Shown: piece by piece, positions 29,311 to 37,982 of the stretch | Position numbering within the stretch: position 1 is the first letter of the stretch | How the letters are laid out: each line of letters opens with the position of its first letter | Source: Pasteurella oralis | GTDB lineage: Bacteria > Pseudomonadota > Gammaproteobacteria > Enterobacterales > Pasteurellaceae | Direction: 5' to 3' | DNA length: 64,000 nucleotides | Assembly (NCBI RefSeq): GCF_002850605.1 | Contig: NZ_NXGB01000008.1 | Span: 1 to 64,000 of the forward strand | Position numbers and translations under genes: made by a program | The notes under the pieces: model-generated | Seen by the model: the letters and a program-made list of their open reading frames with translations, nothing else | The model's database searches: none | Told to the model about the DNA's origin: nothing

Positions 29311-30645
29311 CTAGGAATGGCGTAAACGATAGCGTAGGGAGCGACGTATATTACGACGCCATTCGTTATATTCTGCATCAGCAAAATCATGCGCTAATTT
29401 AGGGAAACGGCGTTGTAAACATCGGTTTAACCATAAAGCGAAACTACGTTCTACTTCTGCCACCCAATCTCCTTTTTCACGTTCTGCACGAAATGCTTCT
29501 TCCTCGACTAATTCTGTGCGCTTTGGATCAAGCCAGTACTTTTCATGCATATTTAATTGATATTCTTTCGACCACCCTGCTGGTAACCGTTGGTATAAAC
29601 TAGCGTGAAATAGCAATGTCCTTAAAATAATATTTAAGGCATCAATTCGCTCGTCACGTACTTGATAAATATTTTTTTTATTTTTTATCACTTCATACAA
29701 TTGACGTAAGCCATAACGGCATGTATATGCCAATCTATCATTAAAAATAGTATTCTGACTCTTTGTGATTTTAAGCTGACCTGAAAAAGACATAATAGGG
29801 GGTAAGGAAGGTAATAAATAATTACGCCCTCCTTGTGCACTCATTAACTGAGATATATTTTGTGGTTTGCTCCCACCTAAAACGACTGTGACGAGCTGGT
29901 TAATGGAAAGGTAACTTACTTGCTCAGATGTTTTTTTATATCGATTCTCACGGGCTTGTTTATTTTGTTCAGAATACCGATTTTGATTAATTTTTTGATA
30001 GAAAGCATGAGTTAGAGAAGAGGGATAAAGTGGAATTAAACACGTATAATCATCATCTTCAATTGCATTCTCACTATTAGCCCATAATAGTTGTTTATTA
30101 CGTTCGTGAGTACTTGGTTGAGTTAAGTCGCCTTTAAGGGCTTGTTGAAACTGTTGTTTATATTGTTCAGATAATGCGAGATCATCAGCAAAACAACCGA
30201 TTAATTGTGGATCATCCGAGAGTAAAAGATCTCGTAATTTTAACTGTTTTTGTTCATCCACAATAATATTAAAAAATGCAGCTAATGGAAGGGCAGCAGC
30301 ATTTCCATTAGCATCTAATACTAAATTGATAGCACTCTGTGAACCGACATATTGATTGGATAAATCAGTCTCAGCTTGGAAAGTAACATTATCCCCCTTT
30401 GCATCGGGGTGAATACCTTTGGCGATATGTGTACCAAATTGCAGTTGCTTTGCCATGATATTAGCGGCATTAGCCACCCAATTATCAAATCGGTACTTTT
30501 CATCAAATTCTCGAATGCTCTCAGAGAGCTGCTCTATTTCTGCATTAGAGGTTGCTTTTTCGAGAGCCTTACGTTCTTTTTCAGATTTTTTATAATTTTG
30601 CTCTTGTAGAAAAGCTAAAATATATTGTTTAATATTTGAACTCAT
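29311..30645 (-). CDS. cas8f: type I-F Csy1 (Cas8f) large subunit
   Basis: Large subunit of the Csy complex; reads the CC PAM and later recruits Cas2-3. The stretches QFGTHIAKGIHPDAKGDNV, LVLDANGNAAALPLAAFF and QGGRNYLLPSLPP, and the basic C-terminal end NEWRRNIRRSLRYRLRHS, fit Csy1. 444 residues, typical. First cas gene after the operon promoter, preceded on the same strand by a 63-codon frame whose stop lies 15 bp upstream of its start, so the two are probably co-transcribed. Its ribosome site (AAGGGC) lies at the end of that small frame. Confidence 0.93.
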   Translation of the reverse strand: MSSNIKQYILAFLQEQNYKKSEKERKALEKATSNAEIEQLSESIREFDEKYRFDNWVANAANIMAKQLQFGTHIAKGIHPDAKGDNVTFQAETDLSNQYVGSQSAINLVLDANGNAAALPLAAFFNIIVDEQKQLKLRDLLLSDDPQLIGCFADDLALSEQYKQQFQQALKGDLTQPSTHERNKQLLWANSENAIEDDDYTCLIPLYPSSLTHAFYQKINQNRYSEQNKQARENRYKKTSEQVSYLSINQLVTVVLGGSKPQNISQLMSAQGGRNYLLPSLPPIMSFSGQLKITKSQNTIFNDRLAYTCRYGLRQLYEVIKNKKNIYQVRDERIDALNIILRTLLFHASLYQRLPAGWSKEYQLNMHEKYWLDPKRTELVEEEAFRAEREKGDWVAEVERSFALWLNRCLQRRFPKLAHDFADAEYNEWRRNIRRSLRYRLRHS

Positions 30646-30660
30646 GATTAAATGCCCTTA

Positions 30661-30852
30661 TCAAAATAAATAGATTATTATCTTAGCAACTAACAGCAAC
30701 TGCTTAGCAATCGTCGCTATATTCTCTATTTTGCGTTTTTGTTCTAAAACTGGTTTTTCTATAGTAGGAACATTTATTTGCTGGTAAATAGTTATAGAAG
30801 TTTTATTACATCCTTTAATATAGATATCATTTTTTCTTTTATGTTTGTTCAT
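30661..30852 (-). CDS. small hypothetical protein at the head of the cas operon
   Basis: 63 codons, not a family I recognise. The N terminus is basic (MNKHKRKNDIYIK) and the C terminus hydrophobic (LLLVAKIIIYLF), so it may be a small membrane-associated or nucleic-acid-associated protein. The case for a real gene: AGAGG about 7 bp before its ATG, position directly downstream of the strong cas promoter, and a TGA stop that abuts the ribosome site of cas8f. The case against: it is short, Lys/Ile-rich and could be chance in AT-rich leader RNA. No function is claimed. Confidence 0.45.
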   Translation of the reverse strand: MNKHKRKNDIYIKGCNKTSITIYQQINVPTIEKPVLEQKRKIENIATIAKQLLLVAKIIIYLF

Positions 30853-30887
30853 ATTACTACCTCTTTAAAGGTGATTAATTTAAGATC

Positions 30888-30916
30888 ATTCTACGAATAA
30901 GATCTAATTATGTCAA
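30888..30916 (-). promoter_or_regulatory. promoter of the cas effector operon
   Basis: On the minus strand TTGACA (30916-30911) and TAGAAT (30893-30888) are 17 bp apart: a perfect -35 and a -10 with one mismatch. It lies about 35 bp upstream of the small frame and about 240 bp upstream of cas8f. The protospacer-like site of the mini-CRISPR ends 3 bp upstream of its -35 box. Confidence 0.85.
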
Positions 30917-30919
30917 TAA

Positions 30920-30953
30920 ATTTTTTAGATAAAAAATACTCATGATTACATGG
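30920..30953 (-). promoter_or_regulatory. target site of the mini-CRISPR guide in the cas promoter
   Basis: On the minus strand a CC PAM (30953-30952) is followed by a site (30951 downwards) that matches the pseudo-spacer of the adjacent mini-CRISPR at 18 of the first 23 positions. Mismatches fall at 6, 9, 12, 14 and 18. Positions 6, 12 and 18 are the flipped-out bases that type I complexes do not read. Seed positions 1-5, 7 and 8 all match. Csy bound here would sit against the -35 box and block RNA polymerase. Confidence 0.75.
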
Positions 30954-31000
30954 ATGAAAATGAAGATGAATAAGATACATAAATTACATGTAAGAAAGAG

Positions 31001-31086
31001 CAAAGAAAACCGCCTATACGGCGGTAACAAAACATATAAAGAATGCACAAGAGTACATTTTCTAAGCCACTTTTCAGCGGTCCTTT
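31001..31086 (-). ncRNA. degenerate two-repeat mini-CRISPR, likely CreR-type cas-regulating RNA
   Basis: On the minus strand, a first pseudo-repeat (31086-31059) folds as CCGCT-GAAA-AGTGG and ends in the handle CTTAGAAA, identical to the last 8 bases of the array repeat. A 30-nt pseudo-spacer (31058-31029) follows. The second pseudo-repeat (31028-31001) begins GTTACCGCCGTATAGGCGG, which keeps the I-F loop GTATA with a GC-rich stem, then TTTTC, so it can also be a terminator. The unit is just 3' of mutS on the same strand and upstream of the cas promoter. A possible promoter is TTGAAA (31128-31123) and TATAGA (31106-31101), 16 bp apart; read-through from mutS is the alternative. Its spacer matches the cas promoter beside a CC PAM. 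Confidence 0.75.
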
Positions 31087-31110
31087 AGTCTATCGCACTT
31101 TCTATAAAAC

Positions 31111-33693
31111 TCAAACTAACTTTTTCAACTGATACAAATACGCCAGTGCTTGTTTTGGACTCAGTTCATCAGGATCAAGTTTTTCGAGCATTTCCCAAAC
31201 TGCATGTTTACCATCATCTTCTTCCATTAGCGCTAATTCGCCTTGCGTCTGATTGAGTTGGCGTAAATCTTGAATGCGCTGGTCAGCATTTTGTTGTGAT
31301 AGCTTTTCTAATTGTGCTAATTTTTGCTTTGCCAGTTTAATGACCGATTGTGGTACACCCGCTAAGGCGGCTACCGCTAAACCGTAGCTTTTGTTTGCTG
31401 CGCCTTCTTGTACGGAATGCATAAATGCGATGGTATCATTATGTTCTAACGCATCTAAATGTACATTTGCACTACCAGCCAGCTGTTCTGGTAATACGGT
31501 CAGCTCAAAATAGTGCGTGGCAAATAATGTCAGTGAGCGTAATTTTTTCGCAAGCCATTCCGCGCATGCCCAAGCCAATGATAAGCCATCATAAGTCGAA
31601 GTACCGCGCCCAATTTCATCAATGAGTACCAAACTCTGTGCCGTGGCTTGATGTAAAATATTCGCCATTTCGGTCATTTCTACCATAAAAGTAGAACGCC
31701 CAGAGGCTAAATCATCTGACGCACCAATACGGGTAAAAATACGATCAATCGGTCCAATCAGTGCGTGTTCTGCGGGCACAAAACTACCCATATACGCCAT
31801 TAAGGTAATCAATGCCGTCTGACGCATATAGGTACTTTTACCGCCCATATTGGGTCCAGTAATAATCAATAGATGACGTTGCGAGTTGAGTTGTACTGGA
31901 TTTGCAATAAACGGCTCTTTCAAAACTTGTTCTACTACGGGATGACGTCCCTGTTGAATATGCACACCAATCTCATCACTAAATTGTGGGGCGATATAAT
32001 TTAAGCGCTCTGCTCTTTCCGCCAAATTCGTTAGCACGTCTAGTTCCGCTAAAGTCAAACTCGCTAGCTGCAAAGCGCCCAAGTGCGGTAATAGTTCATC
32101 AAAAATTTGTTCATACAACTGTTTTTCTAAGGCTAAAGCAGCACCTTTAGCTTTTAACACTTTATCTTCGTAAGTTTTCAGCTCAGGAATAATATAACGT
32201 TCTGCATTTTTAAGGGTCTGGCGGCGGACATAATGCATTGGTGCTTTATGCGTTTGCCCTTGACTAATCTGGATATAATAACCATGTACTGCATTAAAAC
32301 CGATTTTTAAGGTATCAATACCTGTACTTTCACGTTCACGACGTTCTAAATCTTCTAAATAACGCGTTGCGCCATCTGACAAACTACGCCATTCATCAAG
32401 TTCTGCATTATAACCTTCTGCAATTACCCCCCCATCACGAATTAACATCGGCGGGTTATCAATTAATGCGCGTTGTAATAAATCAAGTTGTTGAGCAAAC
32501 TCACCTATCGGCTGTAAAAGTGCGGTCAGATTTGGTGAAATTTGCTGTTGTAAAATTTGACGAATTGCGGGAATTTGCGCTAATGCTGTGCGTAAACGTG
32601 TGAGATCGCGCGGACGTGCAGAACGCAATGCTACACGTGCTAAAATCCGCTCCATATCACCAATCTGGTGTAAATGTGGTTGCAGCTCTGACACTAAATC
32701 TTGTGTTAAAATTGCACTTATTGTTTGTTGACGCTGAGTAAGCTTTTCTACATCACGAATCGGTTGATGAATCCAACGCTTCAACAAACGACTGCCCATT
32801 GCAGTAACACACTTATCTAAGACTGAAGCTAACGTGTTTTCAGTGCCTCCGGCTAAATTTTGAGTTAACTCTAAATTACGGCGCGTTGCTGCATCCAATT
32901 GAATATTTTCAGTATGTTGTAAAAGTGTAATGCTTTGAATATGGGGCAGCGCAGTACGTTGAGTATCTTTTGCATATTGCAATAAACAACCTGCGGCGCA
33001 TAAGCCTAAAATCGCTTTTTCAACGCCAAATCCACGTAGATCTTTGGTATTAAATTGACGATTGAGTAATTGTACTGCCGTGCCTAATTCAAATTCCCAA
33101 ATAGGACGACGACGCAATCCCTTGAAATGTTCAATGGCAGAAAAATCCGCAAGATCTTCACAATATAGAATCTCTACAGGGGAAATACGCTGTAATTCTG
33201 CCTGTAAACTGGCTTGATCTTCTGGCTCACTAATTTGAAAGCGTCCAGAACTCATATCTAGAATGGCTAAACCAAAACGTGTTTTTTCTTGATACAGTGC
33301 TGCAATCAGATTGTCTTGACGTTCTGGTAACAAACTTTCATCACTTATGGTACCAGGTGTGACAATGCGCACCACTTTACGTTCAACCGGCCCTTTGGCT
33401 GTGGCAGGATCGCCGACTTGTTCACAAATCGCTACCGATTCACCCAATTGCACTAACTTAGCCAAATAACCTTCAACTGCATGATAAGGAACCCCAGCCA
33501 TTGGAATAGGCTGTCCTGCGGACTGTCCACGCTTAGTTAATGAAATATCAAGCAATGCTGCCGCTTTTTTCGCATCATCATAAAATAGCTCATAAAAATC
33601 CCCCATGCGATAAAACAACAAAATATCGGGATTTTCTGCTTTAAGTGCGATGTATTGTCGCATCATTGGCGTATGCAATTCTAAGTTATCCAT
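31111..33693 (-). CDS. mutS: DNA mismatch repair protein MutS
   Basis: Recognises mismatches and starts methyl-directed repair with MutL and MutH. The mismatch-binding N terminus contains [15 protein letters not shown] (the Phe-x-Glu wedge appears as DFYELF). The ATPase core has Walker [16 protein letters not shown] near residue 610, Walker [18 protein letters not shown] and the following FATHYFELT. The frame opens 8 codons earlier at a TTG, but ATG 33693 gives [14 protein letters not shown] and 860 residues, the usual length. Its 3' end runs directly into the mini-CRISPR on the same strand. Confidence 0.96.
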   Translation of the reverse strand: MDNLELHTPMMRQYIALKAENPDILLFYRMGDFYELFYDDAKKAAALLDISLTKRGQSAGQPIPMAGVPYHAVEGYLAKLVQLGESVAICEQVGDPATAKGPVERKVVRIVTPGTISDESLLPERQDNLIAALYQEKTRFGLAILDMSSGRFQISEPEDQASLQAELQRISPVEILYCEDLADFSAIEHFKGLRRRPIWEFELGTAVQLLNRQFNTKDLRGFGVEKAILGLCAAGCLLQYAKDTQRTALPHIQSITLLQHTENIQLDAATRRNLELTQNLAGGTENTLASVLDKCVTAMGSRLLKRWIHQPIRDVEKLTQRQQTISAILTQDLVSELQPHLHQIGDMERILARVALRSARPRDLTRLRTALAQIPAIRQILQQQISPNLTALLQPIGEFAQQLDLLQRALIDNPPMLIRDGGVIAEGYNAELDEWRSLSDGATRYLEDLERRERESTGIDTLKIGFNAVHGYYIQISQGQTHKAPMHYVRRQTLKNAERYIIPELKTYEDKVLKAKGAALALEKQLYEQIFDELLPHLGALQLASLTLAELDVLTNLAERAERLNYIAPQFSDEIGVHIQQGRHPVVEQVLKEPFIANPVQLNSQRHLLIITGPNMGGKSTYMRQTALITLMAYMGSFVPAEHALIGPIDRIFTRIGASDDLASGRSTFMVEMTEMANILHQATAQSLVLIDEIGRGTSTYDGLSLAWACAEWLAKKLRSLTLFATHYFELTVLPEQLAGSANVHLDALEHNDTIAFMHSVQEGAANKSYGLAVAALAGVPQSVIKLAKQKLAQLEKLSQQNADQRIQDLRQLNQTQGELALMEEDDGKHAVWEMLEKLDPDELSPKQALAYLYQLKKLV

Positions 33694-33773
33694 GCTTATC
33701 TCTATAATCAATAACAAAAGTGCGGTCTATTTTCGCATAAAATGGCGGGACAAAATATAGCTTTATCCAGACA

Positions 33774-33807
33774 AAAAAGCAGGCATTCTGATGATTGCCT
33801 GCTTTTT
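33774..33807 (-). terminator. terminator of the srf gene cluster
   Basis: AAAAAGCAGGCA (33774-33785) pairs with TGCCTGCTTTTT (33796-33807) around a 10-nt loop; on the minus strand a T run follows. It lies 18 bp after the last gene of the 18-kb unit. Confidence 0.82.
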
Positions 33808-33825
33808 GTTTACTGTAAAAAAGAG

Positions 33826-35217
33826 TTATTCACATATTTCTTCAGTTTGTACCGATTTCACTGCTTTATTAATCAATTCCGTGAGTTGAATTTCACTATT
33901 CACTTCAGTATTAAAGATTTGCCCGCCCGTTAAATTCGCTAAACAATCAGTGGCATTCCAAGGTGAGTTAATACTCACTATATTGACTTTTAATTTTGGA
34001 CGACGTTGTAGCGCTTGTTGAATTAACTGACAAGGATCGCGGAAAGTACAATCGCCATTACCTTCAGTAATTAATAAAATCAACGCTTCTCTTTCAATAC
34101 CATCCACCATTGTCAATGCTTTCTCTAATCCTTCATAAATTGGTGTGCCTGGCACTTGGTTTTGACGGACTTTCATTTGATTGATTTTTTGTTTCAATGT
34201 TTCACGTTGCCCAGAAGTAAAAATACCATGCGAGACCGCTGCGGATGTTTTTTTACTTTTACTTAAACAACTTTTTAATTCTACTAAGCCAATATCAATA
34301 TTCGGATCAATGGATGCTAAAATATTATTGACCGCCACTTTTGAAGCGGTCGAACGATTTGGCTTACGATACATGTAATCAATGTCCTTTTGGGGAACTG
34401 CTTCACGTGCTAAGCGTTTATCAAAATCATCAATCTTTTTAATCCCTTCTTTAATCGTATAGCGCATGCCTGAGGCATTATTGAAAATAATCGCCATTTG
34501 TGGTGCTTCTGCAGGAATAATTTTCTGACGGCATACTTTCTCTGGCGGCGCAGGTTCCACTTTCGGCGCTTCTTCTTTCGGCTCATCCACTTTGACAGGT
34601 TCAGGCGGTGTTTGCTTTGGCTGTTCAATAATAGGTTCTACTTTCACAGGCTCAACAGCAGGCACACGCAACCAGAACCACCATAATAGGAAAGCAAGCA
34701 ACAGTAATAATAAAGGTAATAGCCACCAACACCAACGATGACGATTATTTGTCACAGGTACTGGCGTGACAGGCATAGGTTCCGTCGGCTTTTCACCAAT
34801 CCCCCAACCCGTAATCACAGGTTCATTATTAACTAAATAAATTTGTCTGGTGTGATGACTTGCACCTTCAACTAATTGCGTTAAAAGTTGAGATTGTGCT
34901 GTACTAATCTGTCCTTTACTGCTCAGTTCTTGATTCAGTTGACGAATTGCATTTAAACGCTGCATTAAGTGCGGTTGAATTTCAGCCAATTTTTTCTGAT
35001 CAGCTTGGCTATTAGCTAATAATTGTGGCTGACCTTGTAAATCAGTATACCACTCAATTATTTTGTCATCCACTTGCAGCACTGGACGCGCAAATAAAGT
35101 GACTGTGCTTGGTGGCAAATGGCGCAATAAAATCCCTTCAATTTCCGAATAATGTGAAAGGAGTTCAATGGCTTCTTGATTTTCTGTTTGTATAGAAAAA
35201 CGTGCTAAACGTTGCAT
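33826..35217 (-). CDS. membrane-anchored VWA-domain protein with degenerate MIDAS (paralogue 2)
   Basis: Paralogue of the gene just upstream. Order: an N-terminal cytoplasmic domain (1-145) with IEWY near 54 and YLVNNEPVITGWG near 127-139, one membrane segment (about 162-184), a Pro/Glu/Lys-rich linker (185-228), and a C-terminal VWA-like domain with six conserved cysteines, suited to the oxidising periplasm. The metal site that should read DxSxS is NNASG (246-250), so metal-dependent binding is probably lost. 463 residues. GAGAGG precedes the ATG by 5 bp. Last gene of the srf-type unit, 12 bp after its paralogue. Function unknown; perhaps a structural partner of paralogue 1. Confidence 0.8.
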   Translation of the reverse strand: MQRLARFSIQTENQEAIELLSHYSEIEGILLRHLPPSTVTLFARPVLQVDDKIIEWYTDLQGQPQLLANSQADQKKLAEIQPHLMQRLNAIRQLNQELSSKGQISTAQSQLLTQLVEGASHHTRQIYLVNNEPVITGWGIGEKPTEPMPVTPVPVTNNRHRWCWWLLPLLLLLLAFLLWWFWLRVPAVEPVKVEPIIEQPKQTPPEPVKVDEPKEEAPKVEPAPPEKVCRQKIIPAEAPQMAIIFNNASGMRYTIKEGIKKIDDFDKRLAREAVPQKDIDYMYRKPNRSTASKVAVNNILASIDPNIDIGLVELKSCLSKSKKTSAAVSHGIFTSGQRETLKQKINQMKVRQNQVPGTPIYEGLEKALTMVDGIEREALILLITEGNGDCTFRDPCQLIQQALQRRPKLKVNIVSINSPWNATDCLANLTGGQIFNTEVNSEIQLTELINKAVKSVQTEEICE

Positions 35218-35229
35218 GTTAACCTCTCA

Positions 35230-36711
35230 CTATTTACATACTTCAACTTCCGTGATTGGTTTCACGGCTTGATTAATCATGTTAATCAATTGCTTCTGGC
35301 TATTTGCAGTAAAGACTTTACCACCCGTCGCTTTAGCAACACAGTTTGCCCCTTTGGCACCGCCAATATCGACGACATTAATTTTTAAACGAGGCTGATG
35401 CTTGGCAATTTGTCTTGCTAAAGCACAAACATCCCCCACTTCACAAGAATCTTCCCCATCACTTAAAATTAAAATGAAACCATCACGTTTTTTACCATCA
35501 ACCATACCCGCTGCTTTTTGTAAGCCACTATATAAAGGCGTACCACCTGCGACAGGATCGTTATCAGGCGCTGGCTGCATGGAGCTTATTTTGGCACGTA
35601 ATTGTTTACGTTTAGCTGGGCTGTAATAACCATGATTATTGGCAGCAGGGCAACCTCTTAACTCCACTAAACCAATATCCACAGTTTTAGCGATACTATT
35701 GATAATGCTAGAAGACGATTTTTTCGCCACCTCTAGACGATTTGGTGAACGACGCATATAAGCAAAATCTTCTGGGGTGACTAAATTACGATCCCAACGC
35801 CAATGGAACTGTTCAATACTCTGATTATTTTCTAATAAGGAATACAACATGGATCTCGAATTATCAAAAATAATCACCATCTGTGGACTTTCCCCCGGTT
35901 TGGTTGAAATTGAACACACTTTTTTCGGTGGTTCAGCGACTTTTGGCTTTTCAGGCTGTACAGGTTTTAAGGCAACCTCTTCTGTTTTCGTTGGCTCGAC
36001 TACTTTTTCTTGTACAGGCTCTTGTTTAACTGGTTCTGTCAACTCTGGCTGTACAGGCTCAACTTTAGGCAGCTCTGGTTTGACTTCTTCTACTTTTTTA
36101 CTTTCTTTTGGCTGCTCAATCACAGGAGGCGTCTTAACAGCTTCAGGCGGCTTTTCAGCAGCACGTAACCAAAACCACCACCAAAGCGATAGCGCTAACA
36201 GTAATAATAACAAAGGTAATAACCACCAACACCAAGGGCGTTTTTTTACTGGTGGTACAATTGGTGGTGGCGGTGCAGCAGGTTTCTCACCAATTCCCCA
36301 CCCTGTAATGACTGGCTCATTATTAACTACATAAATTTGTTTGGTGTTATGGCTTGCACCTTCAACTAACAAAGTAAGCCAACGTGATTGTTCGGCACTA
36401 ATCGCCCCTTGTCTAACTAAATCTTGATTTAATTGGGCAATTGCTTGCAAACGCTGCTCTAAGTGCGGTCGAATTTCAACAAATTTTTGTTGATCTGCAA
36501 CATTGTTACCTAATAGATAAGGTTGTCCTTGTAAATCACTATACCATTCAATCGTTTTACCATCCGCTTGCACTTCTGGACGCGCAAATAATGTCGCAGT
36601 GCTCGGGGGCAAATGGCGCACAATAATATGCATTAACTCGTCATAACGAGACAACAAATCTATAGCAGACTGATTTTCATTTTGAATAGTAAAACGGGCT
36701 AAACGTTGCAT
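35230..36711 (-). CDS. membrane-anchored VWA-domain protein (paralogue 1)
   Basis: An N-terminal cytoplasmic domain (1-145, IEWY and VVNNEPVITGWG motifs shared with SrfA) is followed by one transmembrane segment (about 160-182, flanked by KKRPW and WLR) and a long Pro/Glu/Val/Lys linker (185-264) able to cross the periplasm. A C-terminal VWA domain follows, with an intact MIDAS DNSRS (283-287), GGTPLYSGL and ILSDGEDSC. Paired cysteines in the VWA part fit a periplasmic location. The frame opens at 36750, but ATG 36711 matches the start of the paralogue; 493 residues. A protein-protein adhesion or assembly role is inferred from the VWA fold. Confidence 0.82.
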   Translation of the reverse strand: MQRLARFTIQNENQSAIDLLSRYDELMHIIVRHLPPSTATLFARPEVQADGKTIEWYSDLQGQPYLLGNNVADQQKFVEIRPHLEQRLQAIAQLNQDLVRQGAISAEQSRWLTLLVEGASHNTKQIYVVNNEPVITGWGIGEKPAAPPPPIVPPVKKRPWCWWLLPLLLLLLALSLWWWFWLRAAEKPPEAVKTPPVIEQPKESKKVEEVKPELPKVEPVQPELTEPVKQEPVQEKVVEPTKTEEVALKPVQPEKPKVAEPPKKVCSISTKPGESPQMVIIFDNSRSMLYSLLENNQSIEQFHWRWDRNLVTPEDFAYMRRSPNRLEVAKKSSSSIINSIAKTVDIGLVELRGCPAANNHGYYSPAKRKQLRAKISSMQPAPDNDPVAGGTPLYSGLQKAAGMVDGKKRDGFILILSDGEDSCEVGDVCALARQIAKHQPRLKINVVDIGGAKGANCVAKATGGKVFTANSQKQLINMINQAVKPITEVEVCK

Positions 36712-36772
36712 AACTCTTTCCAATGAAATTGATAAAAAATAGGCAGCCATTAGACTGCCTAATCAAGCTCAA

Positions 36773-37255
36773 TTAAATACCGCTTGCGGCTTGTAATGCT
36801 TCTAGCTTACGCTGTAATGCTTTGACTTCAGCTTGTTTGGCTTCTTCACTTGCCGTAGAGCCATTGATATTTTTCAACTGTTGCTCCACTTTTTTCACCT
36901 CAGCCAACACATCATCTCTGCCTTTCGCTTTTTGTTTAAGCTGTGCCGCATAATCGCTGACAGATTTATTCAACTGTGCTAACTCAGCTTTTTTTTGCGC
37001 TAAGGTGCGTTGCGATGCTTTCGCTTTTTTCTGTGCAGTTGCATATTCTTTATTTAGCGCAGTGTTTTTACTTTTTTCACTTTGTAATGTCTGTTCTTTT
37101 TCTCGAACACGACTATCATAAGTGCCAGAAGTAGAACATACCATTTTATTCCACACACTAGATTCAACACTTGGGTCACATTGTTCTGGTGTGACGGAAC
37201 AAGCTGTCAACGCAAATATGGCAGATGCTAAAAATGTTAACTTTAATCCTTTCAT
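36773..37255 (-). CDS. coiled-coil lipoprotein
   Basis: A lipoprotein signal peptide with lipobox LTAC (cysteine near residue 19) is followed by a short Cys-containing segment and about 110 residues of Lys/Ala/Glu/Gln-rich sequence with heptad character (KEQTLQSEKSKNTALNKEY; QKKAELAQLNKSVSDYAAQL), predicted as a long coiled coil. No Asp at +2, so outer-membrane sorting by Lol is likely. 160 residues, no family recognised. It lies 3 bp after another coiled-coil lipoprotein in the srf-type unit, so the two may pair. Confidence 0.8.
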   Translation of the reverse strand: MKGLKLTFLASAIFALTACSVTPEQCDPSVESSVWNKMVCSTSGTYDSRVREKEQTLQSEKSKNTALNKEYATAQKKAKASQRTLAQKKAELAQLNKSVSDYAAQLKQKAKGRDDVLAEVKKVEQQLKNINGSTASEEAKQAEVKALQRKLEALQAASGI

Positions 37256-37258
37256 AAC

Positions 37259-37981
37259 TTACCCTATTTGAATTGCTGAACGTTGTTTAGAAGAGGCGTC
37301 AACTAAACGCTCATAAGCTGCAATTTGTTTATTCAAACTGGCAATTTCTGCTTCAAAACGCCCTACATTTAAGCCATTTGATTTTTCTTTACTTGCCACT
37401 TCACGTAAAGTCTGTGCTCTTTTCTTCATTGATGCTAAATTACTTTGTGCAGCTTTAATATCCGCATCAATTTGCACTAATTGTTTTTGTGCGTCCGCTT
37501 TTTGAATCGCACCTGATTTTAATTGTTTGTTCAAATTCGCTAAAGCACGATTATTTTTATCGAGCTGTGTTTTCGCTTTTGATGTCGCTTTTCTAACCAT
37601 CTCTGAATTTTTACGTGTTTCAGCAATATAAGAATTTAAGCGATCTTCTTTTTTCGAATAGGCTTTACGTTGTTTCTCAAGATAATAGTTAGTCCCCATT
37701 AATGCACCACAGCCGACCGCAGCACCAGCCACACCAGCGACTGTTGCCGTTGATGCATTTTTACCTGCTAATAATGCTGTACCCGCACCAAGCACCGCAC
37801 CACCAGCAGCGCCCCAAGCACAAGCACTTAAACCTGAATCACTAAAAAATTCAGCCTCTTCACCAGTAGATAAGCTACTTTTCGTGCCAAAATAACTTGA
37901 ACCTGCATTTTGACAGCCACTTAACGCAATTGCTGCAGAAAGTGTCAAGACACTAAAGATTGATTTGCTTGATTTTTTCAT
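37259..37981 (-). CDS. glycine-zipper coiled-coil lipoprotein
   Basis: Signal peptide with lipobox LSGC (cysteine near 23). Residues about 53-105 are Gly/Ala-rich (AAGGAVLGAGTALLAGKNA and VAGVAGAAVGCGALMG), a glycine-zipper region that may insert in a membrane. After it come about 130 residues of predicted coiled coil ending QKQRSAIQIG-like (SSKQRSAIQIG). 240 residues. It starts 1 bp after the upstream gene and 3 bp before the next lipoprotein. No precise family recognised; the build resembles outer-membrane lipoproteins of secretion or envelope complexes. Confidence 0.8.
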   Translation of the reverse strand: MKKSSKSIFSVLTLSAAIALSGCQNAGSSYFGTKSSLSTGEEAEFFSDSGLSACAWGAAGGAVLGAGTALLAGKNASTATVAGVAGAAVGCGALMGTNYYLEKQRKAYSKKEDRLNSYIAETRKNSEMVRKATSKAKTQLDKNNRALANLNKQLKSGAIQKADAQKQLVQIDADIKAAQSNLASMKKRAQTLREVASKEKSNGLNVGRFEAEIASLNKQIAAYERLVDASSKQRSAIQIG

Positions 37982-37982
37982 T

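Noticed and set aside
30661-30852. Reading the small frame as an anti-CRISPR or CreT toxin
   Set aside because: No sequence similarity that I recognise; position alone does not support a specific function.
35849-36334. 161-codon plus-strand frame rich in Gly/Ser/Thr
   Set aside because: Mirror of the Pro/Glu/Lys linker of the VWA protein, not an independent gene.
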